From contig CAXATO010000003.1 in assembly GCA_963972255.1 (NCBI GenBank), forward strand, positions 62,001 through 126,000: a DNA stretch of 64,000 bases, written 5' to 3'. Below the pieces are notes generated by a model. That model saw only the letters and a program-made list of their open reading frames with translations, was not told the origin of the DNA and did no database searches. Below are positions 33,045 through 41,972 of this stretch, piece by piece. The translations under genes and the position numbers were made by a program. Source of the DNA: UBA1479 sp002706405 (GTDB lineage: Bacteria > Pseudomonadota > Alphaproteobacteria > Rhodospirillales > Casp-alpha2). How positions within the stretch are numbered: position 1 is the stretch's first letter; each line of letters begins with the position of its first letter.

Positions 33045-33674
33045 ATGGAGACGTTTTTGCTGACCCAGTTGCCGAACCTGTTGACCTTGTCGCGCATCGC
33101 CGCCATTCCGGTGGTGGTTTGCCTGATGCTGTTCATCGACGCCCCCTTGGGCAACTGGTTGGCCTTTGCCGTCTATTGCTATGCCTCCATCACCGATTTC
33201 TTTGACGGCTATCTCGCCCGTGCCTGGGATTTGCAGTCGTCCCTGGGCCGATTCCTCGACCCTATCGCCGACAAGCTGCTGATTTCGGCACTGCTGCTGG
33301 CGCTGGTCGGGGTTGACCGTTTCAACGGCATTCATATCCTGCCGGCCGCCGTCATCCTGTGCCGTGAAATCCTGGTTTCGGGCCTACGTGAATTCCTGGC
33401 CTCGGCCCGGGTCGGTTTGCCCGTCTCGACGTTGGCGAAGTGGAAGACCACGGTGCAGATCCTGGCTCTGGGGTTCCTCATCGTCGGCCCGGCCGGCCCT
33501 GACTTCGGCCCGCTTACGACGACCGAGGTCGGTCTGTATGGCCTGTGGATCGCCGCCCTTCTGACGCTCGTTACCGGGTTCGACTACCTGCTCGCGGGAC
33601 TGCGCCATATCCGCCGTGCCGATGACGCCCCGCCGCCCGCGCCGGGCGGCACGCAAGGCGCTGAAAACCATTGA
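33045..33674 (+). CDS. pgsA: CDP-diacylglycerol-glycerol-3-phosphate 3-phosphatidyltransferase
   Basis: A 209-residue inner-membrane enzyme making phosphatidylglycerol phosphate. The CDP-alcohol phosphotransferase signature is complete near residue 50 (DGYLAR, then a spaced G, D and D in GRFLDPIADK). Four to six hydrophobic helices follow, then a Pro-rich cytoplasmic tail. It lies downstream of uvrC and upstream of mobB; the uvrC-pgsA pairing is frequent in proteobacteria. Confidence 0.95.
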   Translation: METFLLTQLPNLLTLSRIAAIPVVVCLMLFIDAPLGNWLAFAVYCYASITDFFDGYLARAWDLQSSLGRFLDPIADKLLISALLLALVGVDRFNGIHILPAAVILCREILVSGLREFLASARVGLPVSTLAKWKTTVQILALGFLIVGPAGPDFGPLTTTEVGLYGLWIAALLTLVTGFDYLLAGLRHIRRADDAPPPAPGGTQGAENH

Positions 33675-33759
33675 ATTTTGTGCCATTCTACCCAATATCA
33701 ACGACCTTCCGGTGGCGCTCGGCCCGGCAGGTAAGAAACATCCAAGAGGAAACGGCGGG

Positions 33760-34302
33760 ATGAAGGTATTCGGCTTGGTCGGATGGAGCGGCAGCGGTAA
33801 AACGACCCTGCTGGTGCGTCTGATCCCGGAACTGACGTCGCGGGGGCTCACGGTTTCGACCATGAAGCATACCCACCACAATTTCGACATCGACCAGAAG
33901 GGCAAGGACTCTTACGAGCACCGCGCCGCCGGGGCGACCGAGGTCATGCTGACCTCGGGCAAGCGCTGGGTCCTGCAGCGGGAATTGCGGGACGAGGACG
34001 AACCCGACATGGAAAGCCTGATCCAGCGCATGGCGCCGGTCGACCTGATCCTGATCGAAGGCTTCAAACGCCACCGCCATGCCAAGCTGGAGGTCTTCCG
34101 CGCCGAAGTGGGTAAGGATCTGATCGCCGCCGATGACGACACCATCGTCGCCGTTGCCTCGGACGGGCCGGTCGACGGCGTGACCTGTCCGGTCCTGGAC
34201 GTGAACGACGTCACGGCGGTCGCCGATTTCATCATCGCCCAGTGTGCCCTGGCGGTCCCCGCCGCCGGCAAGGCGGGCAAGGTGAGCCATGGCGCAGCTT
34301 AA
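33760..34302 (+). CDS. mobB: Molybdopterin-guanine dinucleotide biosynthesis protein B
   Basis: The 180-residue GTP-binding protein begins MKVFGLVGWSGSGKTTLLVRL, a Walker A motif, and continues with STMKHTHHNFDIDQKGKDSY, which is typical of MobB. It helps load the guanine dinucleotide form of molybdenum cofactor. I set the start at this ATG because AAGAGGA lies 9 bases before it; the frame is open upstream but without similarity. It overlaps moeA by 14 bases. Confidence 0.95.
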   Translation: MKVFGLVGWSGSGKTTLLVRLIPELTSRGLTVSTMKHTHHNFDIDQKGKDSYEHRAAGATEVMLTSGKRWVLQRELRDEDEPDMESLIQRMAPVDLILIEGFKRHRHAKLEVFRAEVGKDLIAADDDTIVAVASDGPVDGVTCPVLDVNDVTAVADFIIAQCALAVPAAGKAGKVSHGAA

Positions 34303-35551
34303 GGACGATTGCTTCGCCTTTGACGGCGGCCTGATGCCGGTGGACGATGCCCTGGCGATCCTGGGCGAACGGGTGTCCTGTGTCGTCGGCAGCGAAGACA
34401 TGCCCTTGCGTCAGGCCTTGGGCCGCATCCTGGCCGAAGACGTGACTGCCCCCCGCAACGTGCCGCCCCACGACAATTCCGCGGTCGACGGTTTCGCCGT
34501 CTATCACGCGGACCTGAACGCCGATGGCGACACCCGTCTGCCCATTGCCGGGCGGATCGCCGCCGGCCATCCCCTGGACGGGCCGGCCCAGCGCGGCAAG
34601 GCCTATCAGATTTTTACCGGCGCCCCCATGCCGAGCGGCGACGACGGCGGGCCGGATACCATCTTCATGGCGGAGGATGCCGAGGTCACGGGGGGCGAGG
34701 TCATCCTGCCCAAGGGCCTGAAGAAAGGGTCGAACCGGCGGTTCGCGGGCGAGGACGTACAACAGGGCGACGTGATCCTGCGGGCCGGGCAACGCCTGCG
34801 GGCCCAGGAAATCGGTCTTGCGGCCTCGGTCGGGCGCGGCGGGCTGACCGTGCGAAAAAAGCTGCGCGCGGCCGTGTTCTCGACCGGCGACGAGGTCCGC
34901 GACCCCGCCGAGGGCGCCCCCGAGGGCTGCATCTTCGACGCCAACCGCTACACGGTCATGAGCCTGCTGGACGGGCTCGGCTGCGCGGTCACGGATTTGG
35001 GCATCCTGCCGGACAATAACGCGGCCATTGCCGCCGCCCTGGCGGCGGCCGAGGCGGGCCACGATCTGCTGATTACCTCGGGCGGGGTCTCCGCCGGCGA
35101 GGAAGATCATGTAAAAGCCGCCGTGGAAAGTCGGGGCTCCATCCATTTCTGGCGTCTGGCGATCAAGCCTGGGCGGCCCGTGGCCCTGGGGCAGGTGGGC
35201 GATACGGCCTTTGTCGGTCTGCCGGGCAACCCGGTCGCGGCCATGGTTACGTTCATGCTGATCGCCCGGCCGGTGATCATGATGCTGTCGGGGGCGGCGG
35301 AGACGGATGCCCCCCGCTTTGCGGTCAAGGCCGGCTTTTCCTACAAGAAAAAGACCGGGCGGCGCGAATGGGCGCGGGCCAAGCTTGTGCCGGGCGGCGG
35401 CATGCTTGTCGCGGAAAAACGCCATTCGTCGGGGGCGGGAATTCTGACCTCCATGGTCGACGCCGACGGCTTGGTCGAACTGCCGGAAGAATTGACCGAA
35501 CTGAAAGAGGGTGCGACCGTGAATTTCCTGCCGTTCCGTGAGGTGACCTGA
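34289..35551 (+). CDS. moeA: Molybdopterin molybdenumtransferase
   Basis: Inserts molybdate into adenylylated molybdopterin. The 420-residue protein shows the MoeA landmarks NVPPHDNSAVDGFAVYHAD near residue 55, VFSTGDEV near 196, IFDANRYTVMSLL near 210, and TSGGVSAGEEDHVK near 265, followed by FVGLPGNPVAAM near 310. It is joined to moaD with no gap (stop then ATG), forming a mobB-moeA-moaD-moaE cofactor operon. Confidence 0.97.
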   Translation: MAQLKDDCFAFDGGLMPVDDALAILGERVSCVVGSEDMPLRQALGRILAEDVTAPRNVPPHDNSAVDGFAVYHADLNADGDTRLPIAGRIAAGHPLDGPAQRGKAYQIFTGAPMPSGDDGGPDTIFMAEDAEVTGGEVILPKGLKKGSNRRFAGEDVQQGDVILRAGQRLRAQEIGLAASVGRGGLTVRKKLRAAVFSTGDEVRDPAEGAPEGCIFDANRYTVMSLLDGLGCAVTDLGILPDNNAAIAAALAAAEAGHDLLITSGGVSAGEEDHVKAAVESRGSIHFWRLAIKPGRPVALGQVGDTAFVGLPGNPVAAMVTFMLIARPVIMMLSGAAETDAPRFAVKAGFSYKKKTGRREWARAKLVPGGGMLVAEKRHSSGAGILTSMVDADGLVELPEELTELKEGATVNFLPFREVT

Positions 35552-35815
35552 ATGACTGCACCCGTAAAACTGCTGTATTTCGCCTGGCTGCGTGAAAAGG
35601 CCGGGGTCGGCGAGGAAGACGTCCAACCGCCGGCGACGGTCGCTACCGTGGCCCAGCTTATCGACTGGCTGGAGACCCAGGGCGGCGGCCGTGCCGAGGC
35701 CTTTGCCGACCGGAAGGTCGTGCGTGTCGCCGTGAACCAGGAATATGTTAGTCTGGACCATCCCGTGACGGCGGGCGACGAAGTCGCTTTCTTCCCGCCG
35801 GTGACGGGCGGCTGA
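35552..35815 (+). CDS. moaD: Molybdopterin synthase small subunit
   Basis: An 87-residue ubiquitin-fold sulfur carrier ending in the essential Gly-Gly (PPVTGG). Its C-terminus becomes a thiocarboxylate that supplies sulfur to cyclic pyranopterin. The sequence KLLYFAWLREKAGVGEEDV at the start is typical. It lies directly between moeA and moaE. Confidence 0.95.
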   Translation: MTAPVKLLYFAWLREKAGVGEEDVQPPATVATVAQLIDWLETQGGGRAEAFADRKVVRVAVNQEYVSLDHPVTAGDEVAFFPPVTGG

Positions 35816-35832
35816 CAGGGCGGGGCGAACCC

Positions 35833-36303
35833 ATGATCCGCGTACAGACCGACGATTTTGACCTGGGCGCCGAACTGAAGGCGCTGACCGCCGGCAACCA
35901 CGCTATCGGCGGGTTGTGTTCCTTCGTCGGCCTGGTCCGCGACATGGCGGGCGGCGAGGCGATCGGCGCCATGACCCTGGAACATTATCCCGGCATGACG
36001 GAAAAGGAGCTGGAACGCATCGAGGCGGAGGCCCAGGCGCGCTGGCCCCTTGACGCGACCCTGATCATCCATCGATACGGGCGGCTGGAGCCGGGGGACC
36101 AGATCGTTCTGGTCGCCGCTGCCTCGGCCCACCGCGAGGCGGCGTTCGAGGCCTGTCATTTCCTGATTGATTTTCTGAAGACCAAGGCCCCGTTCTGGAA
36201 GCTGGAGGGCACGCCCGGCGGCGGCCAGTGGGTCGATGCCCGCGATTCCGACGAGGCGGCGACTCGGCGCTGGACACAGTCTTCCGGGAAGGCGGCCGAG
36301 TGA
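35833..36303 (+). CDS. moaE: Molybdopterin synthase catalytic subunit
   Basis: The 156-residue large subunit forms a heterotetramer with MoaD. Key stretches are GGLCSFVGLVRDM near residue 35, TLEHYPGM, the basic HRYGRLEPGDQIVLVAAASAHR near 78 and the active-site lysine segment FLKTKAPFWKLE near 118. Its stop overlaps the next start (GTGA). Confidence 0.96.
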   Translation: MIRVQTDDFDLGAELKALTAGNHAIGGLCSFVGLVRDMAGGEAIGAMTLEHYPGMTEKELERIEAEAQARWPLDATLIIHRYGRLEPGDQIVLVAAASAHREAAFEACHFLIDFLKTKAPFWKLEGTPGGGQWVDARDSDEAATRRWTQSSGKAAE

Positions 36304-37010
36304 CGGCGGGGGCGCCCACCGCCGCCGATATCGACCCGCGGGACATCGATGCGGTGTTCTTCGATTTCGACGGCGTGCTGGTCGAATCCAACGAGGTCAA
36401 GATCGACGCCTTTCGCCGTCTTTACGAACCTTTCGGGGCCGAAGTCGTGGAGCGGGTGATTGCCGAACATATCCGCCACGAAGGCGTGTCGCGGGTGGTC
36501 AAGCTGGAGCGCTTCCACCGGGAGTTCCTGAACATCACGCTGGATGACGATGGGTTGGCTGAATTGGCCGAAACCTATTCCAACATGGTCGAGGACGTCG
36601 TGGTCGCCTGCGACGCCGTGCCGGGCGCGGTCGCGGCATTGGACGCCTGGGCCAATCATTGCCCGCTTTATGTGGTGTCCGGAACGCCCCAGGATGAACT
36701 GCGCCGCATCGCCAAGCGCCGTGGCTTGGACGGGTATTTTTCAACCGTGTTCGGGTCGCCCCGCGTCAAACCGGACATTGTTGGAGACGAGCTTTCGCGG
36801 ATCGGGGTTCAGGCGGACCGTGTCCTGTTCGTTGGCGATTCCATCACCGATTACGATTGTGCGGTGGCCGTCGGTACCCGCTTTCTCGGCCGCGTGCCGG
36901 CCTGGCGGGAAAGCCGGTTCCCGGACGGCACCGAGGTCGCCTCGGACATGTGGCCATTGGCCCTGGCCGGGGGCACGACGGCCCGGCCGCAGGCGGAGGC
37001 CGGGGCATGA
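36300..37010 (+). CDS. HAD-superfamily phosphatase
   Basis: A 236-residue hydrolase with all four HAD motifs: FDFDGVLVES near residue 21 (nucleophile Asp and acid Asp), VVSGTPQ near 128 (Ser/Thr), a Lys in SPRVKPDIV, and VGDSITDYDCAVAVG near 182 with two acids. The cap between motifs 1 and 2 is alpha-helical, like phosphoglycolate phosphatase and sugar phosphatases. The substrate is unknown. The GTG start overlaps the moaE stop and its stop overlaps the next ATG, so it is embedded in the operon. Confidence 0.87.
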   Translation: MTAGAPTAADIDPRDIDAVFFDFDGVLVESNEVKIDAFRRLYEPFGAEVVERVIAEHIRHEGVSRVVKLERFHREFLNITLDDDGLAELAETYSNMVEDVVVACDAVPGAVAALDAWANHCPLYVVSGTPQDELRRIAKRRGLDGYFSTVFGSPRVKPDIVGDELSRIGVQADRVLFVGDSITDYDCAVAVGTRFLGRVPAWRESRFPDGTEVASDMWPLALAGGTTARPQAEAGA

Positions 37011-37837
37011 GCAACGGCGACGACCCGGATCAGGTCTACCGTCCGCCCAAGGCTTACAAGAACGACCGCTTCCTGAATTCGCGGAGCGCCCGGGGCCTGC
37101 GGATCCTGGCGGAGTATGTCGAGCCGGCGGCACGTTTCGGCGCCTTCGACGTGGCGGATACGGTGGTGTTTTTCGGTTCGGCCCGCATTCTTCCCCGGGA
37201 CGAGGCCGAACACCGCCTGCAGGCGGCCCGCGAACACGGCGGCGATGTCGCCCGCGCCGAGATGGCGCTGGACATGTCGCGTTACTATGAGGACGCCCGC
37301 GAACTGGCCCGGCGCCTGACCGAATGGTCGAAAGGGCTGGAGGACAGGCACAAGCGCTTCATCGTGTGTTCCGGCGGCGGGCCTGGGATCATGGAGGCGG
37401 CGAACCGAGGGGCGTCGGAAGCCAAGGGCATCAACATCGGGCTGGGCATCTCCTTGCCCCACGAACAGCATGCCAACCCCTACATCACCCGCGAGATGTC
37501 CTTTGAATTCCACTACTTCTTCATGCGCAAGCTGTGGTTCATGTATCTCGCCAAGGCGCTGATCGTGTTTCCCGGCGGCTTCGGGTCCATGGACGAACTG
37601 TTCGAAACCCTGACCCTGATCCAGACCGGCAAGATCAAGAAGCATATGCCGGTCGTCCTTTACGGCCGGAATTTCTGGGACGAAGTGCTGAACCTGGATG
37701 CCCTGGTGAAATACGGCACGATCAATGCCGAGGATATCGACCTTCTGCACATGGTCGATACGGTCGACGAGGCCTTCTCCTATATCACCGGTGAACTGGC
37801 CAAGAGCTTGGACGCGCCCAAGGGGCCGGAGCTCTAG
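37007..37837 (+). CDS. LOG-family protein (Rossmann-fold, lysine decarboxylase-like)
   Basis: The 276-residue protein contains FFGSARI near residue 45, the LOG signature SGGGPGIMEAANRGASEA near 120 and PGGFGSMDELFETLTL near 190. LOG proteins are nucleoside 5'-monophosphate phosphoribohydrolases in several organisms, releasing the base from AMP or cytokinin nucleotides. This longer subgroup (about 270 aa) is less well studied. The ATG overlaps the HAD stop by 4 bases. Confidence 0.85.
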   Translation: MSNGDDPDQVYRPPKAYKNDRFLNSRSARGLRILAEYVEPAARFGAFDVADTVVFFGSARILPRDEAEHRLQAAREHGGDVARAEMALDMSRYYEDARELARRLTEWSKGLEDRHKRFIVCSGGGPGIMEAANRGASEAKGINIGLGISLPHEQHANPYITREMSFEFHYFFMRKLWFMYLAKALIVFPGGFGSMDELFETLTLIQTGKIKKHMPVVLYGRNFWDEVLNLDALVKYGTINAEDIDLLHMVDTVDEAFSYITGELAKSLDAPKGPEL

Positions 37838-37872
37838 GAACAGGCGCCCACCCCATACTTTATAACTATCGG

Positions 37873-37889
37873 TATGACTTTAGGTCATA
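37873..37889. promoter_or_regulatory. Palindrome TATGAC-N5-GTCATA upstream of the cyclase gene
   Basis: Six-bp perfect arms around tttag in the AT-rich 151-base gap between the LOG gene and the adenylate cyclase gene. Position and symmetry suggest an operator; no regulator is assigned. Confidence 0.4.
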
Positions 37890-37988
37890 TTCCATTTCTC
37901 GCGCCTTCCCAGTAAGTTAAAGGCAATTAAACGGTCGCGGTACCAAGGCCCTTCGCCCGCGAACGGCGCTCCAGGAGAATTGGTCAGA

Positions 37989-39755
37989 ATGTCGAGTGCC
38001 AGCCTTTCACGGCTTAGCATTGTATGGAAGATGTTGGCGCCGACACCGCTTGTCGTGCTGATCAGTCTTGTCGTGGTGCTGTTGATCGTGCCGCCCATGG
38101 TGCGCACCAACGTCGAGGCCGCCGCCCGCGACGCCGCCCTTGAAACCATTCATCAGTACAAAACCGTGCGCGGGATCTACAGCCGCAACGTCGTCAGCAA
38201 AGTGCTCGCCCATCCGGAATTTTCCGCGACCGTGGAGCACAGCGACAACATCAACGAAATTCCTCCGCCTGCAACCTTCATCCTGGATATCAGCGAGGCC
38301 TTGTCGAAAGAAGGCATCTCGCTGAAGTTCTACAGCCCCTATCCCTTCGCGAACCGCGCCGACCGTAAAATGGATGCCTTCGGCGCCAAGGCCTGGGCAG
38401 CGCTGAAGGCCGATCCGGACGCGGTGATCAGTGAAGAGACGACCATCGGCGGTCACCGTGCCTACCGTGTTGCCGTGGGCGACGTTTTTCAAGATCAGAC
38501 CTGCGTGGATTGTCATAACTACCATCCTCTGTCGATTCAGAAGGGTTGGAAGCTGGGCGACTTGCGCGGCATTTTCGAGGTCGTCGTCGATGTGGAACGT
38601 CTGCTGGGGACCGGCGACAGGGTCAGCCGCTTCGTGATTGCGGCCTTCATCGCGAGCGGTTTGTTGATCGTCCTGGTCGGTGTGATGATCGGCCGCCCGA
38701 TCGCCCACCGTCTGAGCGAGATGCGGGGGGCCGTGCAGGCAGTCGCAGATGGGCGGTGGGATGTGGATATTCCCACCTCCAAATCCAACGACGAGATCGG
38801 TGCCTTGGGCGGCGCCTTGGAAGTGTTTCGCGAGAATGCCAAGCGGCGCGTCGAATTGGAGGAAGAGCAGCTTGATCTGTACAATCAGATCAAAGCGCAG
38901 ATCGTTCTGTTGACGGATACGAACAAATCCTTCGAACGGTTCGTGCCGAATACCTTCCTCAAGCTGTTGAAAAAAGAAAACGTCATCGACGTCAAGCTGG
39001 GTGATTACGCGCTGCGTGACATGTCGGTGCTGTTTACGGATATCCGTGACTTCACGGGACTGTCCGAAACGATGACGCCCAACGATAATTTCCGCTTCAT
39101 CAATAACTACCTCGGCCGCATGGGCCCGATCATCCGCGATCACAAGGGGTTCATCGACAAGTACATCGGTGATGCGATCATGGCGTTGTTCGATGAACCG
39201 GACAATGCGGTCGCGGCGGCAGTGGACATGCTGCAGCGCCTGGAACGCTATAACCAGGAAGAACGTATCCGCTACGGCCGTGACGCCATCCGCATCGGTA
39301 TCGGCATCAATACGGGCTCCCTGATGCTCGGCACCATCGGTGAAGAGCACCGCATGGACGGCACCGTGATCAGCGATGCGGTCAACCTGTCGGCCCGGGT
39401 CGAGGGGCTGACGAAAGAATACGGCGTGCCCTTGATCATCACCGACAACACCCTGAATTCCCTATCGGACCCGGGGAAATATTCGATCCGGCCGCTGGAT
39501 TCCGTGACGGTCAAAGGCAAGACCAAGCAGGTGACCGTGTTCGAAGTCCTGGATGGCCTTTCCGATCATGAACGTGCCGCCAAGGAAGCGACCCTTGATA
39601 CCTATCTGGCCGCAATCGCGGCGCTAAAGTCGGGCCACATGGTTCGCGCCCGGAGATTGTTCGAGGAATGCCTCGCCGCCAATCCGAACGATATGCCCGT
39701 GCGTATGCGTCTGAGCCGCCTGGGGGCTGATGTCGACGTTAAGGTCGATGCCTAG
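37989..39755 (+). CDS. Adenylate cyclase with periplasmic heme-binding (DUF3365/Tll0287-like) sensor and HAMP
   Basis: This 588-residue membrane receptor has a first helix at about 9-33 and a periplasmic DUF3365-type domain to about residue 205 that ends in a c-type heme motif, Cys172-Val-Asp-Cys175-His176. A second helix follows at about 212-235, then a HAMP linker (IAHRLSEMRGAVQAVADGRW) and a class III nucleotide cyclase domain from about 340. Both metal aspartates are in place (SVLFTDIRDFTG and DKYIGDAIMALF). A C-terminal TPR-like helix pair follows. It likely makes cAMP in response to redox or a gas bound at heme. A TTG 9 bases upstream is an alternative start. The heme-based sensing is inferred. 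Confidence 0.9.
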   Translation: MSSASLSRLSIVWKMLAPTPLVVLISLVVVLLIVPPMVRTNVEAAARDAALETIHQYKTVRGIYSRNVVSKVLAHPEFSATVEHSDNINEIPPPATFILDISEALSKEGISLKFYSPYPFANRADRKMDAFGAKAWAALKADPDAVISEETTIGGHRAYRVAVGDVFQDQTCVDCHNYHPLSIQKGWKLGDLRGIFEVVVDVERLLGTGDRVSRFVIAAFIASGLLIVLVGVMIGRPIAHRLSEMRGAVQAVADGRWDVDIPTSKSNDEIGALGGALEVFRENAKRRVELEEEQLDLYNQIKAQIVLLTDTNKSFERFVPNTFLKLLKKENVIDVKLGDYALRDMSVLFTDIRDFTGLSETMTPNDNFRFINNYLGRMGPIIRDHKGFIDKYIGDAIMALFDEPDNAVAAAVDMLQRLERYNQEERIRYGRDAIRIGIGINTGSLMLGTIGEEHRMDGTVISDAVNLSARVEGLTKEYGVPLIITDNTLNSLSDPGKYSIRPLDSVTVKGKTKQVTVFEVLDGLSDHERAAKEATLDTYLAAIAALKSGHMVRARRLFEECLAANPNDMPVRMRLSRLGADVDVKVDA

Positions 39756-39769
39756 GCGCGATTTCTCGC

Positions 39770-40921
39770 TTAACGCCTTGGCCGCCGTTTCGACCGTCGG
39801 GTGCCGCCCATCCATCCTTTCCGCCTGAAGTAATAGATCAAGCCTGCGGCAATCGCGGCCATGAAGGCGAGGGCGGCCGGATAGCCGTAGCGCCATCCCA
39901 GTTCAGGCATGTTGAACGGGGAGGCCGTCCTGTCGAAGTTCATGCCCCAAAGGCCGGCGAAAAAGCCCAGGGGAATGAAGATCGTGGCGATGATGGTCAA
40001 AACCTTCATGATCTCGTTCATGCGCGCACTGAGGCTCGACAGATAAACCTCAAGCAGGGATGAGACCGTCTCCCGGTCGGTTTCGACGATATCCATCAAC
40101 TGCACCAGATGGTCGTAGCAGTCGCGCAGATAGATGCGGGTGTCTTTGGTGATCAGCGGGTTTTCATCGCGGATCAGCGCGTTGGCCATGTCACGCATGG
40201 GCCAGATGCAACGGCGCAGATGGATCAGGCGCCGTTTCAGGTCGTGAATGTCCTCCACCTGCCACGGTTCGGGACGGGCGATGACGAGGTCTTCAAGGTC
40301 GTCCAGGGTCTCGCCGGCGGCTTCAAGCACGGGGAAATAGGCGTCGATCAATGTGTCGATGATGGCATAGGCGAGGTAGTCGGCGGGCAACTGGCGGATC
40401 CGCCCTTTGCCGTCTCGGATGCGCTCGCGCAGGGGATCAAAGCCGTCCGTATGGCTTTCGTGGAAGCTGATGACGTAGCCGTCGCCGAGGATCAGGGAAA
40501 CCTGTTCGGTGTCTTCACTGCCGTTCACCGTGATGGCGCGGCAGACGACGAACACCTGATCCTTGAAGGTTTCCGTTTTCGGGCGCTGGTGAACGTTGAC
40601 GATATCTTCCAGGGCCAGGCTGTGGATGCCGAACCGGGCGCCGATGTTCTCGATCAACCGGACATCGGCAAGGCCTGAAATCTGAATCCAGGTGACGGGA
40701 AACTGTCCGCCAAGGGCGGGGAGGTCGGCGTCGGGGGCCGGGCTGCCCTCATGAATACCCTCGGGGCCATAGGCGAGAATGCGGACGCGGGTTTCCTTCG
40801 CGCCCGAATGGACGATTAGTGTTCCGGGGGGAGAGCCGGGCTTGGCGCGATGGACAGCAATGCCGCGTCGTCGATGCCGGGGCGGATTGGCGGAAGGCGT
40901 TGACGGCGTGTCTTCCGGCAT
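39770..40921 (-). CDS. corA: CorA-family magnesium/cobalt transporter
   Basis: A 383-residue protein with a long cytoplasmic funnel (residues 1-310) and two C-terminal membrane helices. The first helix ends in the pore signature GLWGMNFD (GMN). The loop after it has MPELGWRYGYP in place of the usual MPE motif. The extreme C-terminus is basic (RRSKRRPRR), facing the cytoplasm. It probably imports Mg2+, though ZntB-like Zn2+ transport in this family cannot be excluded. It converges with the cyclase gene. Confidence 0.92.
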   Translation of the reverse strand: MPEDTPSTPSANPPRHRRRGIAVHRAKPGSPPGTLIVHSGAKETRVRILAYGPEGIHEGSPAPDADLPALGGQFPVTWIQISGLADVRLIENIGARFGIHSLALEDIVNVHQRPKTETFKDQVFVVCRAITVNGSEDTEQVSLILGDGYVISFHESHTDGFDPLRERIRDGKGRIRQLPADYLAYAIIDTLIDAYFPVLEAAGETLDDLEDLVIARPEPWQVEDIHDLKRRLIHLRRCIWPMRDMANALIRDENPLITKDTRIYLRDCYDHLVQLMDIVETDRETVSSLLEVYLSSLSARMNEIMKVLTIIATIFIPLGFFAGLWGMNFDRTASPFNMPELGWRYGYPAALAFMAAIAAGLIYYFRRKGWMGGTRRSKRRPRR

Positions 40922-40930
40922 TCCGATGGC

Positions 40931-41830
40931 CTATTCCGCCGCCGCGCTTTCCGTCTTCTTGCCGACGGCCTTTTCATAGTCCTCGATCAGCCAATGGGTG
41001 ATCTGGCCCGGCGTGAAGGTCATGTCGTCGATCTGGCCGACGGGCGTGACTTCGGCGGCGGACCCGGTGAGGAAGATTTCCGTCGCCTTCTTCAGTTCGT
41101 CCGGGAAGATCGCCCGTTCGATGACCTCGATCCCTCGGGCCTTGGCCAGGGCGATGACGGTCTGGCGGGTGATGCCGTTGAGGAAGCAATCCGGCGTCGG
41201 CGTGTGCAGCTTGCCGTCACCGAAGGAAATGAAGATGTTCGCACCCGTCGCCTCGGCCACTTGGCCGCGGTAATCCAGCATCAGAGCATCCTGGCAGCCG
41301 TGCGATTCCGCCGTGTGCTTGGACAGGGTGCAGATCATGTACAGGCCCGCCGCCTTGGCATGAACGGGGGCGCATTCGGGGGCCGGGCGCTGCCATTTCG
41401 AGGTTTCCAGCTTGATGCCCTTTTCGCGCAGTTCCGGCGAAAAATAGCTGGGCCAGTCCCAGGCGGCGATGGCGACGTTGATGCGGTTCTGCTGGGCCGA
41501 CACGCCCATCATTTCCGACCCGCGCCAGGCGACCGGCCGGATATAGCCGTCGACGATGCCGTTCTTCGTGCAGGCGTCGATGCAGGCCTGATCGATTTCC
41601 TCGACCGTGAAGGGGATTTTGAAACCCAAGGTCTGGGCGGAATAGAACAGCCGTTCCGTATGTTCGCGCAGCTTGAAGATTTGGCCCGAATACATGCGTT
41701 CGCCCTCGAACACGCAGGAGCCGTAATGCAGGCCGTGGGTCAGGACATGGACGCGCGCGTCGCGCCAATCGACCCATTCACCATTGAACCAGATCAGACC
41801 GTCGCGGTCATCGAAAGCACCAGTAGCCAT
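40931..41830 (-). CDS. ilvE: Branched-chain amino acid aminotransferase
   Basis: The 299-residue fold-type IV PLP enzyme transfers amino groups to branched-chain 2-oxo acids. The start region LIWFNGEWVDWRDARVHVLTHGLHYG is diagnostic, the PLP lysine should lie in RGxxxMxGxxxQNxxN-adjacent KAAGLYM, and EATGANIFI with TVIALAKARGIEV completes the site. I start at the internal ATG (MATGAF); eleven upstream codons fit no homologue. It has a good promoter overlapping a palindrome. Confidence 0.93.
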   Translation of the reverse strand: MATGAFDDRDGLIWFNGEWVDWRDARVHVLTHGLHYGSCVFEGERMYSGQIFKLREHTERLFYSAQTLGFKIPFTVEEIDQACIDACTKNGIVDGYIRPVAWRGSEMMGVSAQQNRINVAIAAWDWPSYFSPELREKGIKLETSKWQRPAPECAPVHAKAAGLYMICTLSKHTAESHGCQDALMLDYRGQVAEATGANIFISFGDGKLHTPTPDCFLNGITRQTVIALAKARGIEVIERAIFPDELKKATEIFLTGSAAEVTPVGQIDDMTFTPGQITHWLIEDYEKAVGKKTESAAAE

Positions 41831-41877
41831 TGTAATATTCTTTCGTCCGTCCGTTTTTCCCAAGAACGATCTTGCGT

Positions 41878-41906
41878 TAATTATCAGTTTCAGGCATATA
41901 AGTCAA
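41878..41906 (-). promoter_or_regulatory. Sigma-70-type promoter of ilvE
   Basis: On the minus strand TTGACT (complement of 41901-41906) and TAATTA (complement of 41878-41883) are separated by 17 bases. The -35 box lies inside the palindrome at 41898-41920. Confidence 0.7.
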
Positions 41907-41920
41907 TAACACTGACTTAT
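41898..41920. promoter_or_regulatory. Palindrome ATAAGTCA-N7-TGACTTAT between ilvE and marR
   Basis: Perfect 8-bp arms (41898-41905 and 41913-41920). The left arm overlaps the ilvE -35 hexamer and the site is about 52 bases upstream of the divergent MarR gene, the usual layout for a MarR operator that controls both genes. Confidence 0.65.
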
Positions 41921-41972
41921 TTTTGCGGGGCCGTCCGTCATTTTTTCGACGGCCCTGGTGAAGGAAACCGTC

